Assembly (NCBI GenBank): GCA_021784595.1
Contig: JAJYHT010000091.1
Coordinates: 1 to 64,000 of the forward strand
Length of the DNA: 64,000 nucleotides
Origin: Bacillota bacterium
GTDB taxonomy: Bacteria > Bacillota > Sulfobacillia > Sulfobacillales > Sulfobacillaceae
Reading direction: 5' to 3'
Shown here: positions 40,886-50,839 of the stretch, piece by piece
Position numbering within the stretch: the first letter of the stretch is position 1
Layout: each line of letters starts with the position of its first letter
Made by a program: the position numbers and the translations under genes
The notes under the pieces: model-generated
Database searches by the model: none
Told to the model about the DNA's origin: nothing
The model's input: the letters and a program-made list of their open reading frames with translations, nothing else

Positions 40886-43800
40886 TTATTTAGTGGTGTT
40901 CGTAGGTTTGTAGACAGCACGGAAGTCCCACTGATTGGGCAAGTTTATCGCCCGGAGTTTTTTTCCATCAAAGTGCAACGTGAATTTATCCCCCGAACCT
41001 AGAGGAATATCCGTAATGGTTAACGGTGGCAACGATCCTGATAGGTCTGGTCGGCAACGTATGCTGCGTTGTTGCCCGTTAATTTCTAAGCCCAAGAGAA
41101 TCTGCAATAAATATAACGGGGTGCCAGCGGCCCAGGCTTGCGGGGAGCAAGCTTCCGGGTATGGCAAGGGGCCAATGTCTGCCCCTTCCTCGCCCGAAAA
41201 TAGCTCGGGAAGTCGTGATAGGGGGAAACGGCTGGCGGCTTTCATCAAGCCTTTGGCTACGATTTGAGCCGCTTCCAAAGCCCCCATGCGGGCTAGTCCT
41301 GCTGCGATGAGCGAAGTGTCGTGAGGCCACACACTCCCTCGGTGATAGCTGTAAGGGTCGTAGGCTGCCTCGTTTGCTCCCAGCGTCCGTATTCCCCATC
41401 CCGAAAATAAATTGGGGGACAGCAAGTGTTGCGCTACCTCATGGACGGTATTGCGCGGCACTATGCCAGACCATAGGCATTGGCCCGGGTCAGAGGATAT
41501 GGCGTCAACTGCTCGTCCTTGACTGTCTACCGCCAACGCATAGTAGTGACGGTCGGCAAGCCAAAACCTTTGATGAAACCGTTTTTTGAGCCCTTGCGCT
41601 CTCCTCTGCAAGCGCGCGCTTTCCTCCAAACGGCCTGCGGTCTGATAGTAATGCGCCATAGAGCGAAACGCGTTATATACGTATCCTTGCACTTCTGCCA
41701 CCGCGAGCGGCGGCTCTGCATGTTGACCATTGGAAAATACCATGGAATCAGACGAATCCTTCCACGACTGCACGGAGAGACCGCGAGATGAGCGCGGAGA
41801 AAAGTTGAGCAAGCCTAGTCCACTGCTGTCCTGTATCGTCTCTAGCCAACTCAACGCGCGCTCGGCGGCGGGCAGCAATTCGCTCATCAGGCCGTCATCG
41901 CCTGTCCTCTGCCAAGTGTCAACCAACAGGCTTAAGAACAACGGGGTCACATCGACCGATCCATAATACTTGGCAAACGGCACCTCCCCTATTCGCGCCA
42001 TTTCTCCCAAACGAATTTCGTGCACCATTTTGCCTGGCTCTTCTTCGGTTTCCGGGATATCTTGGCGGCCTTGCCAGGCGGCTAAGGTATGCAGCGTATT
42101 TCGAGCCATCTCCGGCACCCATTGCAGCACTTGGTAGGCTGTGATGATGGCATCGCGGCCAAAAAACGTGCCGAACCAGGGAATGCCGGCCATCGGCACG
42201 AGACCGTTCCCGTAGTCCGTGGACAGCATCTGCAGATCGGTTCGAGCCCGCTCGATTACCTGATGCCAGTCTCCCTCCAATAACGTAAATCCAGGAAATT
42301 GCAACATTCTGTCGGAAAGTGCGATACGAGGGACTTCCGGCACCGGATTCATCCAGGATGCGGTAATCGTCAAATGTCCAGTTGGCTCTTGGTCCGAAAA
42401 TTGCCAGTGCCAATGGCCCATCTCGTCAGTGATATAAGGACGGCTCGATTCCACGCGGACTCGGCGGGAAATATGGTCTAGTCCTTCATATTGATAAATG
42501 GATTCTGAGCCTTTATGCAGAACCGTTTTGTTTCCGGCGTGATGGCGCTGGGAACCCCGCAATTCAAAGATGTCTAGAAAATCCGCATCAAATGACAGCG
42601 AGAGTTTCCAATCCGTAGCCGACCCAAATGACTTCCACGTCCAGTGGTCCTCCATGCGGTCACTGTACAGTTTTAATGTTCGGAGCACGTAGCGCGTGGC
42701 ACCAGAATGTTGTGCCACGTAGCGAATTTGCAATGAGTCAGGGGAAGAGGACAATGCCAAAGGTTCTTGAACCTCGTCGTCAATCCGCCACTGATACATT
42801 GACACCATGCGGGTATCATATAAATACACGCCTTGCCGCAGAGAATCTGGCTCAATGCGCCCAGACGTCGAGAACAGCGCGAACGCCGGACCTTTTTTCA
42901 ACACCGGTTCTTCCGGATTCGTCCTGGGCGTGCGGTAAATGGCAGGCACGCCCGTCGAGTCTCTGACCCGTAAGGATGGACGGACCTCCTCATTGGCCAC
43001 TTCTTGGCCCATGATGCGAGCGAGCACCATCTCTGCCAGCCGGTACCCGGCAGCAAACAGATCATGTTCGATAGTGGTCAGCGCGGGACTAATATGCGCG
43101 GAATATCCCGTGTTGCCAAAACCGATAATCGATATTTGACGCGGTACGTGAATTCCCAGATCGCTGGCACATTGAAGGGTGCCGATAGCCATGGCATCAT
43201 TGCTGGCAAAAATGGCCGTAGGCCGGCCCGGTTTTGATAACAATTCATGGGTGCGCTCGTAACCCGAACGAATTGTCATGTCACCCGTAATGACTCGCGA
43301 GTCCAATCCATGGGAGCGTACGACATCCTCATACCCGTGACGGCGCTGTTGTGCAAAGATATATTCCTCGGGCCCTGCCAAATGGGCGATGTGGCGATGA
43401 CCCAAATCCACCAGATGTTGGGTGGCAAGTTTTGCTCCCTCCCGATTGTCCACGTCATACCAGGTCGCCCAATCGGTTTGAGAGCCATAGACTACAAAAG
43501 GCAGATTTTCTTGGAGCAGGACCGCGAGCCGTGAGTCGGATTCGTCGTCGTTGATAAGAACCACACCATCCACCCGCCGCGAACGGGCAATGTCTATCAG
43601 GTAGGCTTGGGTTGAATGGGGTTCGGTGGGGGTTAACAGCATTAAGTGATACCCCGCCTGTTGACAAGCCGCCATTAACCCGGTTAATAGTGCTGGTGGC
43701 ACAGGTTCACGATGCCCCATTGCGCCAGGAACCACGACGCCAATGGTTTCCGATATCCCCTGCACCAAAAAGCGTCCTTGCGAATTCGGACGGTAATGCA

Positions 43801-43954
43801 ATGTTTCGGCCGCTTGGCGCACTCGATCGGCCGTTTCTGGTGAAATATTGCCCCGATTGTTGAGGACGTAGGAAACAGTCGCAATAGAAACGCCTGCTAA
43901 CCGGGCTACTTCGTAGATTCGTGCCGGACGAGAGTGTGAGGACACATTAGTCAC
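40886..43954 (-). CDS. fusion: LacI-family regulator + glycogen-debranching-type glycosidase
   Basis: A 1022-residue single frame. Residues 12-60 are a LacI HTH (RIYEVARLAGVSIATVSYVL), 68-335 a periplasmic-binding-type sensor with SNDAMAIGTL and a normal LacI end. From about 350 a GDE-N-bis domain follows (VLKKGPAFALFSTSG, GVYLYDTRMVSMY) and from 560 an (alpha/alpha)6 amylo-alpha-1,6-glucosidase-like domain: FFGRDAIIT (598-605), SWKDSSD with Asp733, AEVQGYVYNAF with Glu754, SYHRGSVWPHD (869-879). All look intact. Regulator and enzyme in one chain could couple hydrolysis to gene control. The GTG at 43954 lacks a good ribosome site; the GTG three codons in (43945) has GGGGTGA before it. It heads the sugar ABC operon. 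Confidence 0.88.
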   Translation of the reverse strand: MTNVSSHSRPARIYEVARLAGVSIATVSYVLNNRGNISPETADRVRQAAETLHYRPNSQGRFLVQGISETIGVVVPGAMGHREPVPPALLTGLMAACQQAGYHLMLLTPTEPHSTQAYLIDIARSRRVDGVVLINDDESDSRLAVLLQENLPFVVYGSQTDWATWYDVDNREGAKLATQHLVDLGHRHIAHLAGPEEYIFAQQRRHGYEDVVRSHGLDSRVITGDMTIRSGYERTHELLSKPGRPTAIFASNDAMAIGTLQCASDLGIHVPRQISIIGFGNTGYSAHISPALTTIEHDLFAAGYRLAEMVLARIMGQEVANEEVRPSLRVRDSTGVPAIYRTPRTNPEEPVLKKGPAFALFSTSGRIEPDSLRQGVYLYDTRMVSMYQWRIDDEVQEPLALSSSPDSLQIRYVAQHSGATRYVLRTLKLYSDRMEDHWTWKSFGSATDWKLSLSFDADFLDIFELRGSQRHHAGNKTVLHKGSESIYQYEGLDHISRRVRVESSRPYITDEMGHWHWQFSDQEPTGHLTITASWMNPVPEVPRIALSDRMLQFPGFTLLEGDWHQVIERARTDLQMLSTDYGNGLVPMAGIPWFGTFFGRDAIITAYQVLQWVPEMARNTLHTLAAWQGRQDIPETEEEPGKMVHEIRLGEMARIGEVPFAKYYGSVDVTPLFLSLLVDTWQRTGDDGLMSELLPAAERALSWLETIQDSSGLGLLNFSPRSSRGLSVQSWKDSSDSMVFSNGQHAEPPLAVAEVQGYVYNAFRSMAHYYQTAGRLEESARLQRRAQGLKKRFHQRFWLADRHYYALAVDSQGRAVDAISSDPGQCLWSGIVPRNTVHEVAQHLLSPNLFSGWGIRTLGANEAAYDPYSYHRGSVWPHDTSLIAAGLARMGALEAAQIVAKGLMKAASRFPLSRLPELFSGEEGADIGPLPYPEACSPQAWAAGTPLYLLQILLGLEINGQQRSIRCRPDLSGSLPPLTITDIPLGSGDKFTLHFDGKKLRAINLPNQWDFRAVYKPTNTTK

Positions 43955-43964
43955 CCCAAAATAG

Positions 43965-43989
43965 TTAATCGCTTCAGTGAAACGATTAA
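43965..43989. promoter_or_regulatory. palindromic LacI-type operator
   Basis: TTAATCG at 43965-43971 and CGATTAA at 43983-43989 frame an inverted repeat containing TGAAACGATTAA on one strand and TGAAGCGATTAA on the other, each centred on CG as LacI-family sites are. It lies 10-35 bases before the fusion gene start, so it should be where the LacI part represses its own operon. Confidence 0.75.
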
Positions 43990-44227
43990 ATTATAAATCC
44001 AGATGTCACACAATACTAGAACTTTTCTGCATTATTTCAAAAATTTTATTGAGGCGAGTATATCAAGGGCTTCCCAATGCGCTTGCAAAGGGATTGCCGA
44101 ATCCGCGTCGTGGATTGTTCAAGCACCTTAATGTAGGCGGGATCCAAAGCCGTTATCACCGCTAAGTCTCACCAAAGGGATACATTTTCTATTTAAGCCG
44201 TTGTTCTGAACCGTTCTGGCTTCACCG
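43990..44227. other. intergenic, promoter region of the sugar operon
   Basis: AT-rich upstream DNA of the LacI-fusion gene followed by the 3' side of the flippase gene. No gene or clear terminator seen. Confidence 0.4.
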
Positions 44228-45412
44228 TCATGTCGCCTGCTCAACATGTATAAGCCACATCCGCAGTCCTATCGCTAAGACCGCTAGGCCAATTAAGGAG
44301 ACGGCGGTCGCATGCACCAGTCCTGCCAGACTCGGGGCTCGGACAAGCAAACCAATCCACACTGCCAGTCCTCCCAGCGCGAGGACCAACGTAGTCCACC
44401 ACTCCCGCGCAATGGCCTCGGCCAGCAAAATGATGAGAAGTCCCAACGCCAGCATTGCTAGTCCGTACAGAGCGAGCCAATGGCCCACCGACACGAACCG
44501 ATCGCCCAAAGCCCACTGCACTACGACCCGGGGAGCAAGCCAAAACAACAGCTCCACTGCCACCCCTATGGACAGATAGATGGCTAGTGCCGAGTAAAAC
44601 CATCGCGCTCGTTGGACGGGACGGTCCAACATCGCAGTCAACATAACCAAAGCCAGGCTTCCCGCAATAAAAGGCAAAGTTTGTCCCACCGTAGCCAAGC
44701 CGTTGTACAGACCGGCCTGATTGGGCCTAAGCCGGGCTTTGGCGATCACGCCATCGGTCAACATCATAAGACTTTGCGCCATTCCCACACCGGATGACAG
44801 CACTATCGAGCGACTACCCGGCGCCGCTTCCACCTTTAACCCTCGGACCGCGATAGCGCTCAAGCCCCATAGCATCCATAAGACCATGGCTTGCAAAACG
44901 CCCAAGAGCGCGACTCCATCACGCGCCATGACAGCTCCCATGACGGCCGCAACGCTTAGTCCAGACCCAGTGACAGCGAGCCCGCCCAGCCAGGTATAGC
45001 GACGGGCGCGCGCTAAATATCCAAGATTGGCGGCATAATCGATGAGAGGCCATGAAGATAGGCCGAACAACAAGAACAATCCCGGCGCAACATTTAAAGT
45101 CTTGCTTAAAGGGATGGCAGACAGCGCTAGCAAACCCCATAGGGCAATGCCCGAGACGCCGTAACATAAGCGAAGGAATCCTAGCCGTTGAGAAGGTTTG
45201 CCTCGCCTGGTAGACGCCAGAGTCACCACCGAGGCCGGCAAGGTAATAACCGCGACCACGTTATTGAGGGTAATGATGACGCCATATCGGGCAGGACCCA
45301 TGCCATGAGCTAACAGTACCGCATAAAGCCAGTTGAATATGCCAGCCAAAATGGTGGCGCCACCATATGCCGCATTGTCAGCCCAGAACTTTAGAGTGGC
45401 TTCGCTCTTCAT
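44228..45412 (-). CDS. polysaccharide/lipid flippase-like membrane protein
   Basis: A 394-residue protein with about twelve membrane segments. The N terminus (FWADNAAYGGATILAGIFNWLYAVLLAHGMGPARYGVI) is that of Wzx/MATE-type polysaccharide exporters, where G-x-x-x-Y-G follows the first two helices. Start ATG 45412 is used; the frame to 45460 has no support, and the ribosome site is weak. No glycosyltransferase genes are beside it, so it is an isolated flippase, perhaps for a cell-surface glycan. Confidence 0.7.
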   Translation of the reverse strand: MKSEATLKFWADNAAYGGATILAGIFNWLYAVLLAHGMGPARYGVIITLNNVVAVITLPASVVTLASTRRGKPSQRLGFLRLCYGVSGIALWGLLALSAIPLSKTLNVAPGLFLLFGLSSWPLIDYAANLGYLARARRYTWLGGLAVTGSGLSVAAVMGAVMARDGVALLGVLQAMVLWMLWGLSAIAVRGLKVEAAPGSRSIVLSSGVGMAQSLMMLTDGVIAKARLRPNQAGLYNGLATVGQTLPFIAGSLALVMLTAMLDRPVQRARWFYSALAIYLSIGVAVELLFWLAPRVVVQWALGDRFVSVGHWLALYGLAMLALGLLIILLAEAIAREWWTTLVLALGGLAVWIGLLVRAPSLAGLVHATAVSLIGLAVLAIGLRMWLIHVEQAT

Positions 45413-46287
45413 TCGATTTTGACACTGTCGGCCAAGTACACAACAACAGTCCGGTCCCATACGAACTCAAAGGCTGCTCCGAGTCTATCCACAGACGGTC
45501 TCAGGCAACCATGTCTTAGTCAACTGTTGAAGTCCAAGGGTGCACACTCTCATATCGTCATCCTGAATCTCCCCACCGATAAATCCAGGGAGTACTGGTC
45601 TCCCTGTGGCTCTCTCCGATACTCTCGGGTGTTCTGGCAAAGCAATACCGGCGCAGTTTCCTTATGCTCCAAAGCCCGTTTGTGGAAGTGCTTCCACTGC
45701 CGGGGCACAAGACATCCGTTTCAAAAAAGTCTAGCCTAAAGACGGCCAATGTTCAACCTGTTGTCCCTATCAGGCCACCGGGGCTTATTTCCTCCGAGCG
45801 TAACGCCAAGGCTGTGCTCACGATTTAGGCAACAGCCTCACACATCACGTCAACCTGCTCGCTTTGACAGACCATTTCCAAGTCAATGAATCGCATGGCT
45901 AGCTCACCGCCATGGTTTGCTCTTGCGCCATCGCGCCCCCTCAATATGCCAGCGGGATTTCCGGAGCCAATCACCGATGAACAGTCGCGTTACGTTTCCG
46001 ATGGTATGGCAGCGCCAAAAAATTTCCGAGTCTTGGCCTGAAAACCTCGCTGAATATATCTTATATAGTATTATGAAATTGTGTGGGTACAGACCCCTGC
46101 CAAGCCTTATGTGCAAAAGACTGTGAGGGAAGACTGAATACCGAGATATGGGCTCATGCCTCCTGGCAGACGGCTCTGCTATGGAACACCTGGACCGCAT
46201 TGTTGCCAATGAGCGCGCTGTATGACGTCTTGGCCATCACACGGGCTTAGGGCCGACGTGAGAGATCTTCTAAAGGATGTGTTTTGC
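45413..46287. other. 875-bp stretch without a reliable gene
   Basis: Several frames of 50-105 codons are open (for example 45419-45739 plus, 45904-46209 minus and a 48-codon plus frame from 45895), none with a ribosome site. The phrases read like pieces of transposase genes in changing frames, so this is probably decayed insertion DNA. It ends with the ribosome site of the HxlR-type gene. Confidence 0.4.
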
Positions 46288-46674
46288 ATGCAGCAAGATC
46301 TTCTAACGATTGTTTGCCCCATTCAGCGGGCTGCCACACTTGCCGCCGATGTGACGGTAATCGTCATCTTACGGGAATTGCGCAATGGACCCCGTCGATT
46401 TGGGCAGTTGCTGGTGGCTGGGCTTAATCCTCGGACTCTTTCCGAACGGCTCAGACGCCTAACACAGGAGGGAATCCTGGAACGGACGCGCTATGCGGAA
46501 TCTCCGCCCCGTGTCGAATACCAGCTGACTATCAAAGGCCAGGCCTTATTGCCTGTGTTGCAAGCGCTTCAGAATTTTGGAGAGACATGGTTGCCCATCA
46601 ATGCCCCCGGGTCCCCAGATCCTACTAGCCAAGGAATTGCTTGTCCTGAGGATGAATCGACACTGCCTGGATGA
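46288..46674 (+). CDS. HxlR-family transcriptional regulator
   Basis: A 128-residue winged-helix regulator: VTVIVILRELRNGPRRFGQLLVAGLNPRTLSERLRRLTQEGILER followed by the wing PPRVEYQLTIKGQALLPVLQAL is the HxlR/MarR-like pattern. The usual N-terminal Cys is present in IVCPIQRA. ATG 46288 follows AAGGATG; the frame to 46222 has no support. It lies 440 bases before the nucleoside/pseudouridine operon on the same strand and could regulate it. Confidence 0.8.
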   Translation: MQQDLLTIVCPIQRAATLAADVTVIVILRELRNGPRRFGQLLVAGLNPRTLSERLRRLTQEGILERTRYAESPPRVEYQLTIKGQALLPVLQALQNFGETWLPINAPGSPDPTSQGIACPEDESTLPG

Positions 46675-46977
46675 AACCTGAAATTGAGTCCGATGGAGAT
46701 GATCTCCTCATCCAACATCGTCACGTACACTTTTGACCTCAGGGACGCCAGCCATCAACTTGGCCCTTAAAACCTCGGAGCCAGCTATTTATGCCTGCAG
46801 GCTTGTCAAAGACAGTCGCTGAGATCTTGGTCTGCGCCCGGGCATCACAGTGTGCTGTTTTGTCCAACCATCACTATTAGTCCGCTGTTCATATTTATGC
46901 AATATATTTCATATTATTTTCGAATTGATATTTTTTTCCTGTGAAAATTTGCCCAGCAACAAACGTCATATCATACA

Positions 46978-47006
46978 TTGCAAATAGGTCGAAAAACGTC
47001 TAATAT
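46978..47006 (+). promoter_or_regulatory. promoter of the nucleoside ABC-psuGK operon
   Basis: TTGCAA (46978-46983), a 17-base spacer and TAATAT (47001-47006), in an AT-rich stretch, about 110 bases before the BMP-lipoprotein ATG. The rest of 46675-46977 shows no gene. Confidence 0.6.
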
Positions 47007-47015
47007 TGTCACCAC

Positions 47016-47060
47016 AAAACCTCTGAACCTAAGATCTCACCCTGACTCAACAGAGGTTTT
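47016..47060 (+). promoter_or_regulatory. leader hairpin in the psuGK operon
   Basis: AAAACCTCTG at 47016-47025 is exactly complementary to CAGAGGTTTT at 47051-47060, with a 25-base loop, just after the predicted transcription start. A 10-bp stem in the leader could be an operator, an mRNA stability element or part of a larger regulatory RNA. Confidence 0.5.
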
Positions 47061-47115
47061 TGAACCGCATTCTGACCTCGTGGCAATTTGCTAACTACCT
47101 GTAGGAGGGATATTT

Positions 47116-48150
47116 ATGAAGTCAGCCGCATTTGCGCTGACAGCGTCGGTTTTGATGGCGGGAACTTTCTTAGCTGGATGTGGCGCTGCATCGTCTGCTC
47201 CGCCATCGTCTCCAACAGCTTCAAAGGCATCTTCGTATAAGGTAGGTTTAGTCACCGATACCGGCGGGCTGAACGATCATGGATTTAATCATTTGGCCTA
47301 CTTAGGGCTTATGCAAGCTAAAAAAGAATTCGGCGTAACCACCTCAGTAGTGCAATCTCAAACCGCCTCGGATTATGTTCCCTATCTGACCAACTATGCG
47401 CAACAGGGATATAACCTCGTAATCGCGGTCGGCTTTCTTATGCAACAAGCTGTTCAGCAGGTTTCCAAAGAATTCCCGCACACCAAATTCATGATTATTG
47501 ACGACCAGGTAAATGGACCCAACGTCACCTCCTCGCTATTTGAAACCCAGCAGTGCGGTTATTTGGTGGGCGAATTGTCCGGGCTGGTGCAAAAAGAACA
47601 TGCCTTGCCCAATATCAACAATGACAATACGCTCGGTGTAGTTGGCGGCATGTCGATTCCTCCCGTCAACACGTATATCGCTGGATTCTATGCCGGCGTG
47701 CATGCCGTAGATCCCTCCGCAAAAATCCTGCTAAAGTACACTAACGACTTTAACAACCCCAACAATGGACAAATTTATGCGCAATCTGAAATTGCCCAAC
47801 ACGCCGATATAATCTTTCAGGTTGCGGGCGGATCAGGGCTAGGGGTCATTACTGCGGCCGAGCAGTCCCATACCTATGCCATCGGGGTAGATGCCAACCA
47901 AAACTACCTGGCGCCCAACACCGTCATCACAAGTGCGGAAAAAGGTGTGCAAATCGCGACTTTCGATACCATTAAAGAAGGCGTGAAGGGAACCTTGAAA
48001 CCCGGCGTTCAGTATTTTAACCTGAATAACAACGGAGTGGGCATGGCCACGCCCATTTCTGCCATTCCCCAAAGCATTGTGCAGCAGGTTCTGCAGTCTG
48101 AAAAGGAAATTGTTGCAGGCAAGATCGTGCCACCGACCAATATTCCTTAA
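47116..48150 (+). CDS. BMP-family nucleoside-binding lipoprotein
   Basis: A 344-residue lipoprotein (lipobox LAGCG, Cys near 22). KVGLVTDTGGLNDHGFNHLAYLGL is the signature of the BMP/PnrA family, whose members bind purine or pyrimidine nucleosides for ABC import. GTAGGAGGG lies before the ATG. It is followed by one ATPase and two permeases of the same importer type and by psuG and psuK, so its ligand here may be pseudouridine. The binding-pocket residues cannot be judged by eye. Confidence 0.9.
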   Translation: MKSAAFALTASVLMAGTFLAGCGAASSAPPSSPTASKASSYKVGLVTDTGGLNDHGFNHLAYLGLMQAKKEFGVTTSVVQSQTASDYVPYLTNYAQQGYNLVIAVGFLMQQAVQQVSKEFPHTKFMIIDDQVNGPNVTSSLFETQQCGYLVGELSGLVQKEHALPNINNDNTLGVVGGMSIPPVNTYIAGFYAGVHAVDPSAKILLKYTNDFNNPNNGQIYAQSEIAQHADIIFQVAGGSGLGVITAAEQSHTYAIGVDANQNYLAPNTVITSAEKGVQIATFDTIKEGVKGTLKPGVQYFNLNNNGVGMATPISAIPQSIVQQVLQSEKEIVAGKIVPPTNIP

Positions 48151-48227
48151 CACAAGGATCCCTGAGCTCGCGGCGTAACTGGCGCGAGCTCCACTTGCCT
48201 TTCTATCTAGGAGGGAGCAATAAATCG

Positions 48228-49751
48228 ATGGCACAACTTGAAGTGGTCGGCGTTAGCAAACGGTTCGGGAATTTGCGTGCGAACGATAACATTTCCTTTA
48301 GTGTGCGCGGCGGAGAAGTGCTGGCAGTTTTAGGTGAAAACGGCGCTGGCAAGTCCACACTCATGAAAATCGTATCTGGATTTCTTCGACCTGATTCGGG
48401 TCGAGTTGCGGTGGACGGCCAAACAATCCCGATTGGGGATCCACAAGCCGCCATTCGGGCTGGCATCGGCATGATTCATCAACATTTCATGTTGATTCCC
48501 CGTATGACGGTAATGGAAAATTTGATTTTAGGCCGAGAGCCGCGGACGCGTTTGGGGAGCATTGATACCCGCCAAGCTAAGCAGGAAGTGGAAGATCTAT
48601 CCAAGCGTTTTGGCCTGCATGTTGATCCTAATAGCCCAGTGGAATCCCTCAGCGTGGGCGAACAACAGCGGGTAGAGATTCTTAAAGCTTTTTACCGTGG
48701 GGCCAAAATTTTAATTCTCGATGAACCAACCGCTCTCTTAACACCCCAAGAAACCGACCGGTTATTTGGCTCGATTCGTGAATTTGCGCGACAAGGGCTG
48801 AGCGTCGTGTTCATTAGCCACAAACTGGACGAAGTCATGAAGATTTCGGAACGCGTCATGGTGGTTCGGGCTGGCCAGTTAGTAGATACCGTGGATACCG
48901 GGCAAACCGATGCTTTTTCGCTCGCCCGCATGATGGTAGGCAGAGACGTAGACCTTGGCGCATCGCGCACAACCTCCGGATTGGGCAACGTGGTCTTAAC
49001 CGTGGACCATCTGGAGTCACAATTGTCCAAGGGTCAACCTCTGTTGGGGCCGATAAGCTTTACGCTTCGTCATGGGGAAATTCTGGGCGTAGCGGGTGTC
49101 GAGGGAAACGGACAGCAAGAGTTGGCCGAACTTCTCGCAGGAATTCGACTGCCGTCTAGCGGCACCATTCTCTTAGACGATAAACGGGTGGATAGCTTGC
49201 CAATCCGACGCCGGTTGGAATCTGACATCGCCTACGTGCCTGCAGATAGACAAGGTGAAGGCCTGGTTCTTGATTTGAAGATCTGGGAAAACTTTATACT
49301 GCGCGACTACTATCGTCCTCCCTTTCGCAAGGGACTGGGAATTGATGTTAAAGTGGCAAAGGCCCGTACCCAGGCTGCCGTGGACGCTTTTGATATTCGT
49401 CCCAATAACATTGACCTGCCTAGTCGCGCGTTGTCTGGCGGAAATCAACAAAAGCTTCTGTTGGCGCGCGAGATGAGTCGCAATCCCCGGATCATGATTG
49501 TCTCGCAGCCGACACGCGGTTTAGATGTCGGAGCCATCGAGTACGTCCATCATCAACTGATGTCGCTCGCGCAGACCGGCACCGCTATCGTGCTGATTTC
49601 GTTGGAACTAGATGAGTTGATGAAATTATCGGACCGGATCATGGTGCTGTTCCGAGGCCAAATCCAAGGCATTGTGGCGCGCCCGGAATTCCGGCGCGAC
49701 GCCATCGGTCTATGGATGACTGGCCAAAAAGGTCAGGAGGTTCGCCAATGA
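48228..49751 (+). CDS. nucleoside ABC transporter ATP-binding protein (two ATPase domains)
   Basis: A 507-residue protein with tandem ABC domains as in YufO/NupA. First domain: Walker [10 protein letters not shown] (near 38), signature LSVGEQQR, Walker B LILDEPTA. The second domain has GVEGNGQQE in place of a canonical Walker A, signature LSGGNQQK, and IVSQPTRG, so the second site is degenerate as usual in this family. Start ATG 48228 with GGAGGG upstream; the frame to 48195 is not supported. Next gene overlaps as ATGA. Confidence 0.92.
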   Translation: MAQLEVVGVSKRFGNLRANDNISFSVRGGEVLAVLGENGAGKSTLMKIVSGFLRPDSGRVAVDGQTIPIGDPQAAIRAGIGMIHQHFMLIPRMTVMENLILGREPRTRLGSIDTRQAKQEVEDLSKRFGLHVDPNSPVESLSVGEQQRVEILKAFYRGAKILILDEPTALLTPQETDRLFGSIREFARQGLSVVFISHKLDEVMKISERVMVVRAGQLVDTVDTGQTDAFSLARMMVGRDVDLGASRTTSGLGNVVLTVDHLESQLSKGQPLLGPISFTLRHGEILGVAGVEGNGQQELAELLAGIRLPSSGTILLDDKRVDSLPIRRRLESDIAYVPADRQGEGLVLDLKIWENFILRDYYRPPFRKGLGIDVKVAKARTQAAVDAFDIRPNNIDLPSRALSGGNQQKLLLAREMSRNPRIMIVSQPTRGLDVGAIEYVHHQLMSLAQTGTAIVLISLELDELMKLSDRIMVLFRGQIQGIVARPEFRRDAIGLWMTGQKGQEVRQ

Positions 49752-50839
49752 AGAAATGGGCCTTGTCAGCGCTAAAACCGCTTTTGACCGTGGTCTTGGG
49801 CCTCATCGTCAGCGGTCTCATCGGTCAGTTGACAGGATATCCCGCCAGCGCGGTCATGTCGGCTTTATGGCTGGGTTCGGTGGGCACCGTGACTAATTTT
49901 GCCAGCACGCTGGTTATTTTTATTCCGCTCTCCTTGACCGCACTAGGGATTGCCATCGCATTTCGGGCCGGATTGTTCAATATTGGGGCGGAAGGTCAAT
50001 ACTGGATGGGTGCCATTGCTGCAACTTGGGTAGGTGCGATGGGCGGTGCTTGGCCGCCGGGCGTACACCTGCTGGCTGTCATCCTAGCCGCCATTGTGGC
50101 AGGCGGCTTGTACGCGATGATTCCAGGATTGCTCAAAGCATATCGCGGAGCTCACGAAGTGATTACCACCATGATGCTAAGCTATGCCGCGGTGGAGTTT
50201 GGACATTACCTGATAGAAAAGGGTCCTCTCATGCTGCCCGGCGCGATTCCGGAATCCCCGGCGATTGCGCAATCTGCCACTTTGCCTATCTTGGTGCCTA
50301 CGACTGAACTGTCCGCGGGCATCTTTTTGGCCCTTGGTGCCATATTAATCGCAGCCTGGCTCATGACACGCACACGATTGGGGTTTGAAATCACTTTATT
50401 AGGGAAAAATCCCAAGGCAACCCGGCTGGCTGGGGTTTCTGCCCCTAAATTGACTGTCATCAGCATGGTCATTGCGGGGGCGTTCGCGGGATTGGCTGGT
50501 GGGGTGCAAATTAGCGGGGTTTCTCACCAGTTGATGGATTCTTTCGCCAATCAATACGGGTTCACAGCTATCGTCGTAGCTCTTCTAGCACGGAACAATC
50601 CCTGGGGCATAATTCCCTCAGCCTTTTTATTCGCAGCACTCCAAAGTGGTGCAGGGTACATGCAGATGAACGCCAACATCCCGGCTCAAATGGCTTATGT
50701 GATTCAGGGCGCGATTGTATTCATGGTTGCCGCAGATCGCATGTTCGACTGGGCCTGGATTCGGTTCCGCAAGGGGCGTTGGGGACAAATGCCTCCCTCG
50801 GAGACCCCAGCAATTGCCCATGAGGAGGTCTCGTTATGA
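49748..50839 (+). CDS. nucleoside ABC transporter permease (YufP/NupB type)
   Basis: A 363-residue permease with eight to ten membrane segments. FRAGLFNIGAEGQYWMGAIAA is the conserved nucleotide-importer motif in this family. ATG 49748 overlaps the ATPase stop (ATGA), and its own stop overlaps the next ATG in the same way, so the three genes are translated in step. Confidence 0.9.
   Translation: MKKWALSALKPLLTVVLGLIVSGLIGQLTGYPASAVMSALWLGSVGTVTNFASTLVIFIPLSLTALGIAIAFRAGLFNIGAEGQYWMGAIAATWVGAMGGAWPPGVHLLAVILAAIVAGGLYAMIPGLLKAYRGAHEVITTMMLSYAAVEFGHYLIEKGPLMLPGAIPESPAIAQSATLPILVPTTELSAGIFLALGAILIAAWLMTRTRLGFEITLLGKNPKATRLAGVSAPKLTVISMVIAGAFAGLAGGVQISGVSHQLMDSFANQYGFTAIVVALLARNNPWGIIPSAFLFAALQSGAGYMQMNANIPAQMAYVIQGAIVFMVAADRMFDWAWIRFRKGRWGQMPPSETPAIAHEEVSL

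Noticed and set aside
45419-46209. Frames of about 100 codons on both strands
   Set aside because: They have no start signals and change frame; at best old transposase debris.
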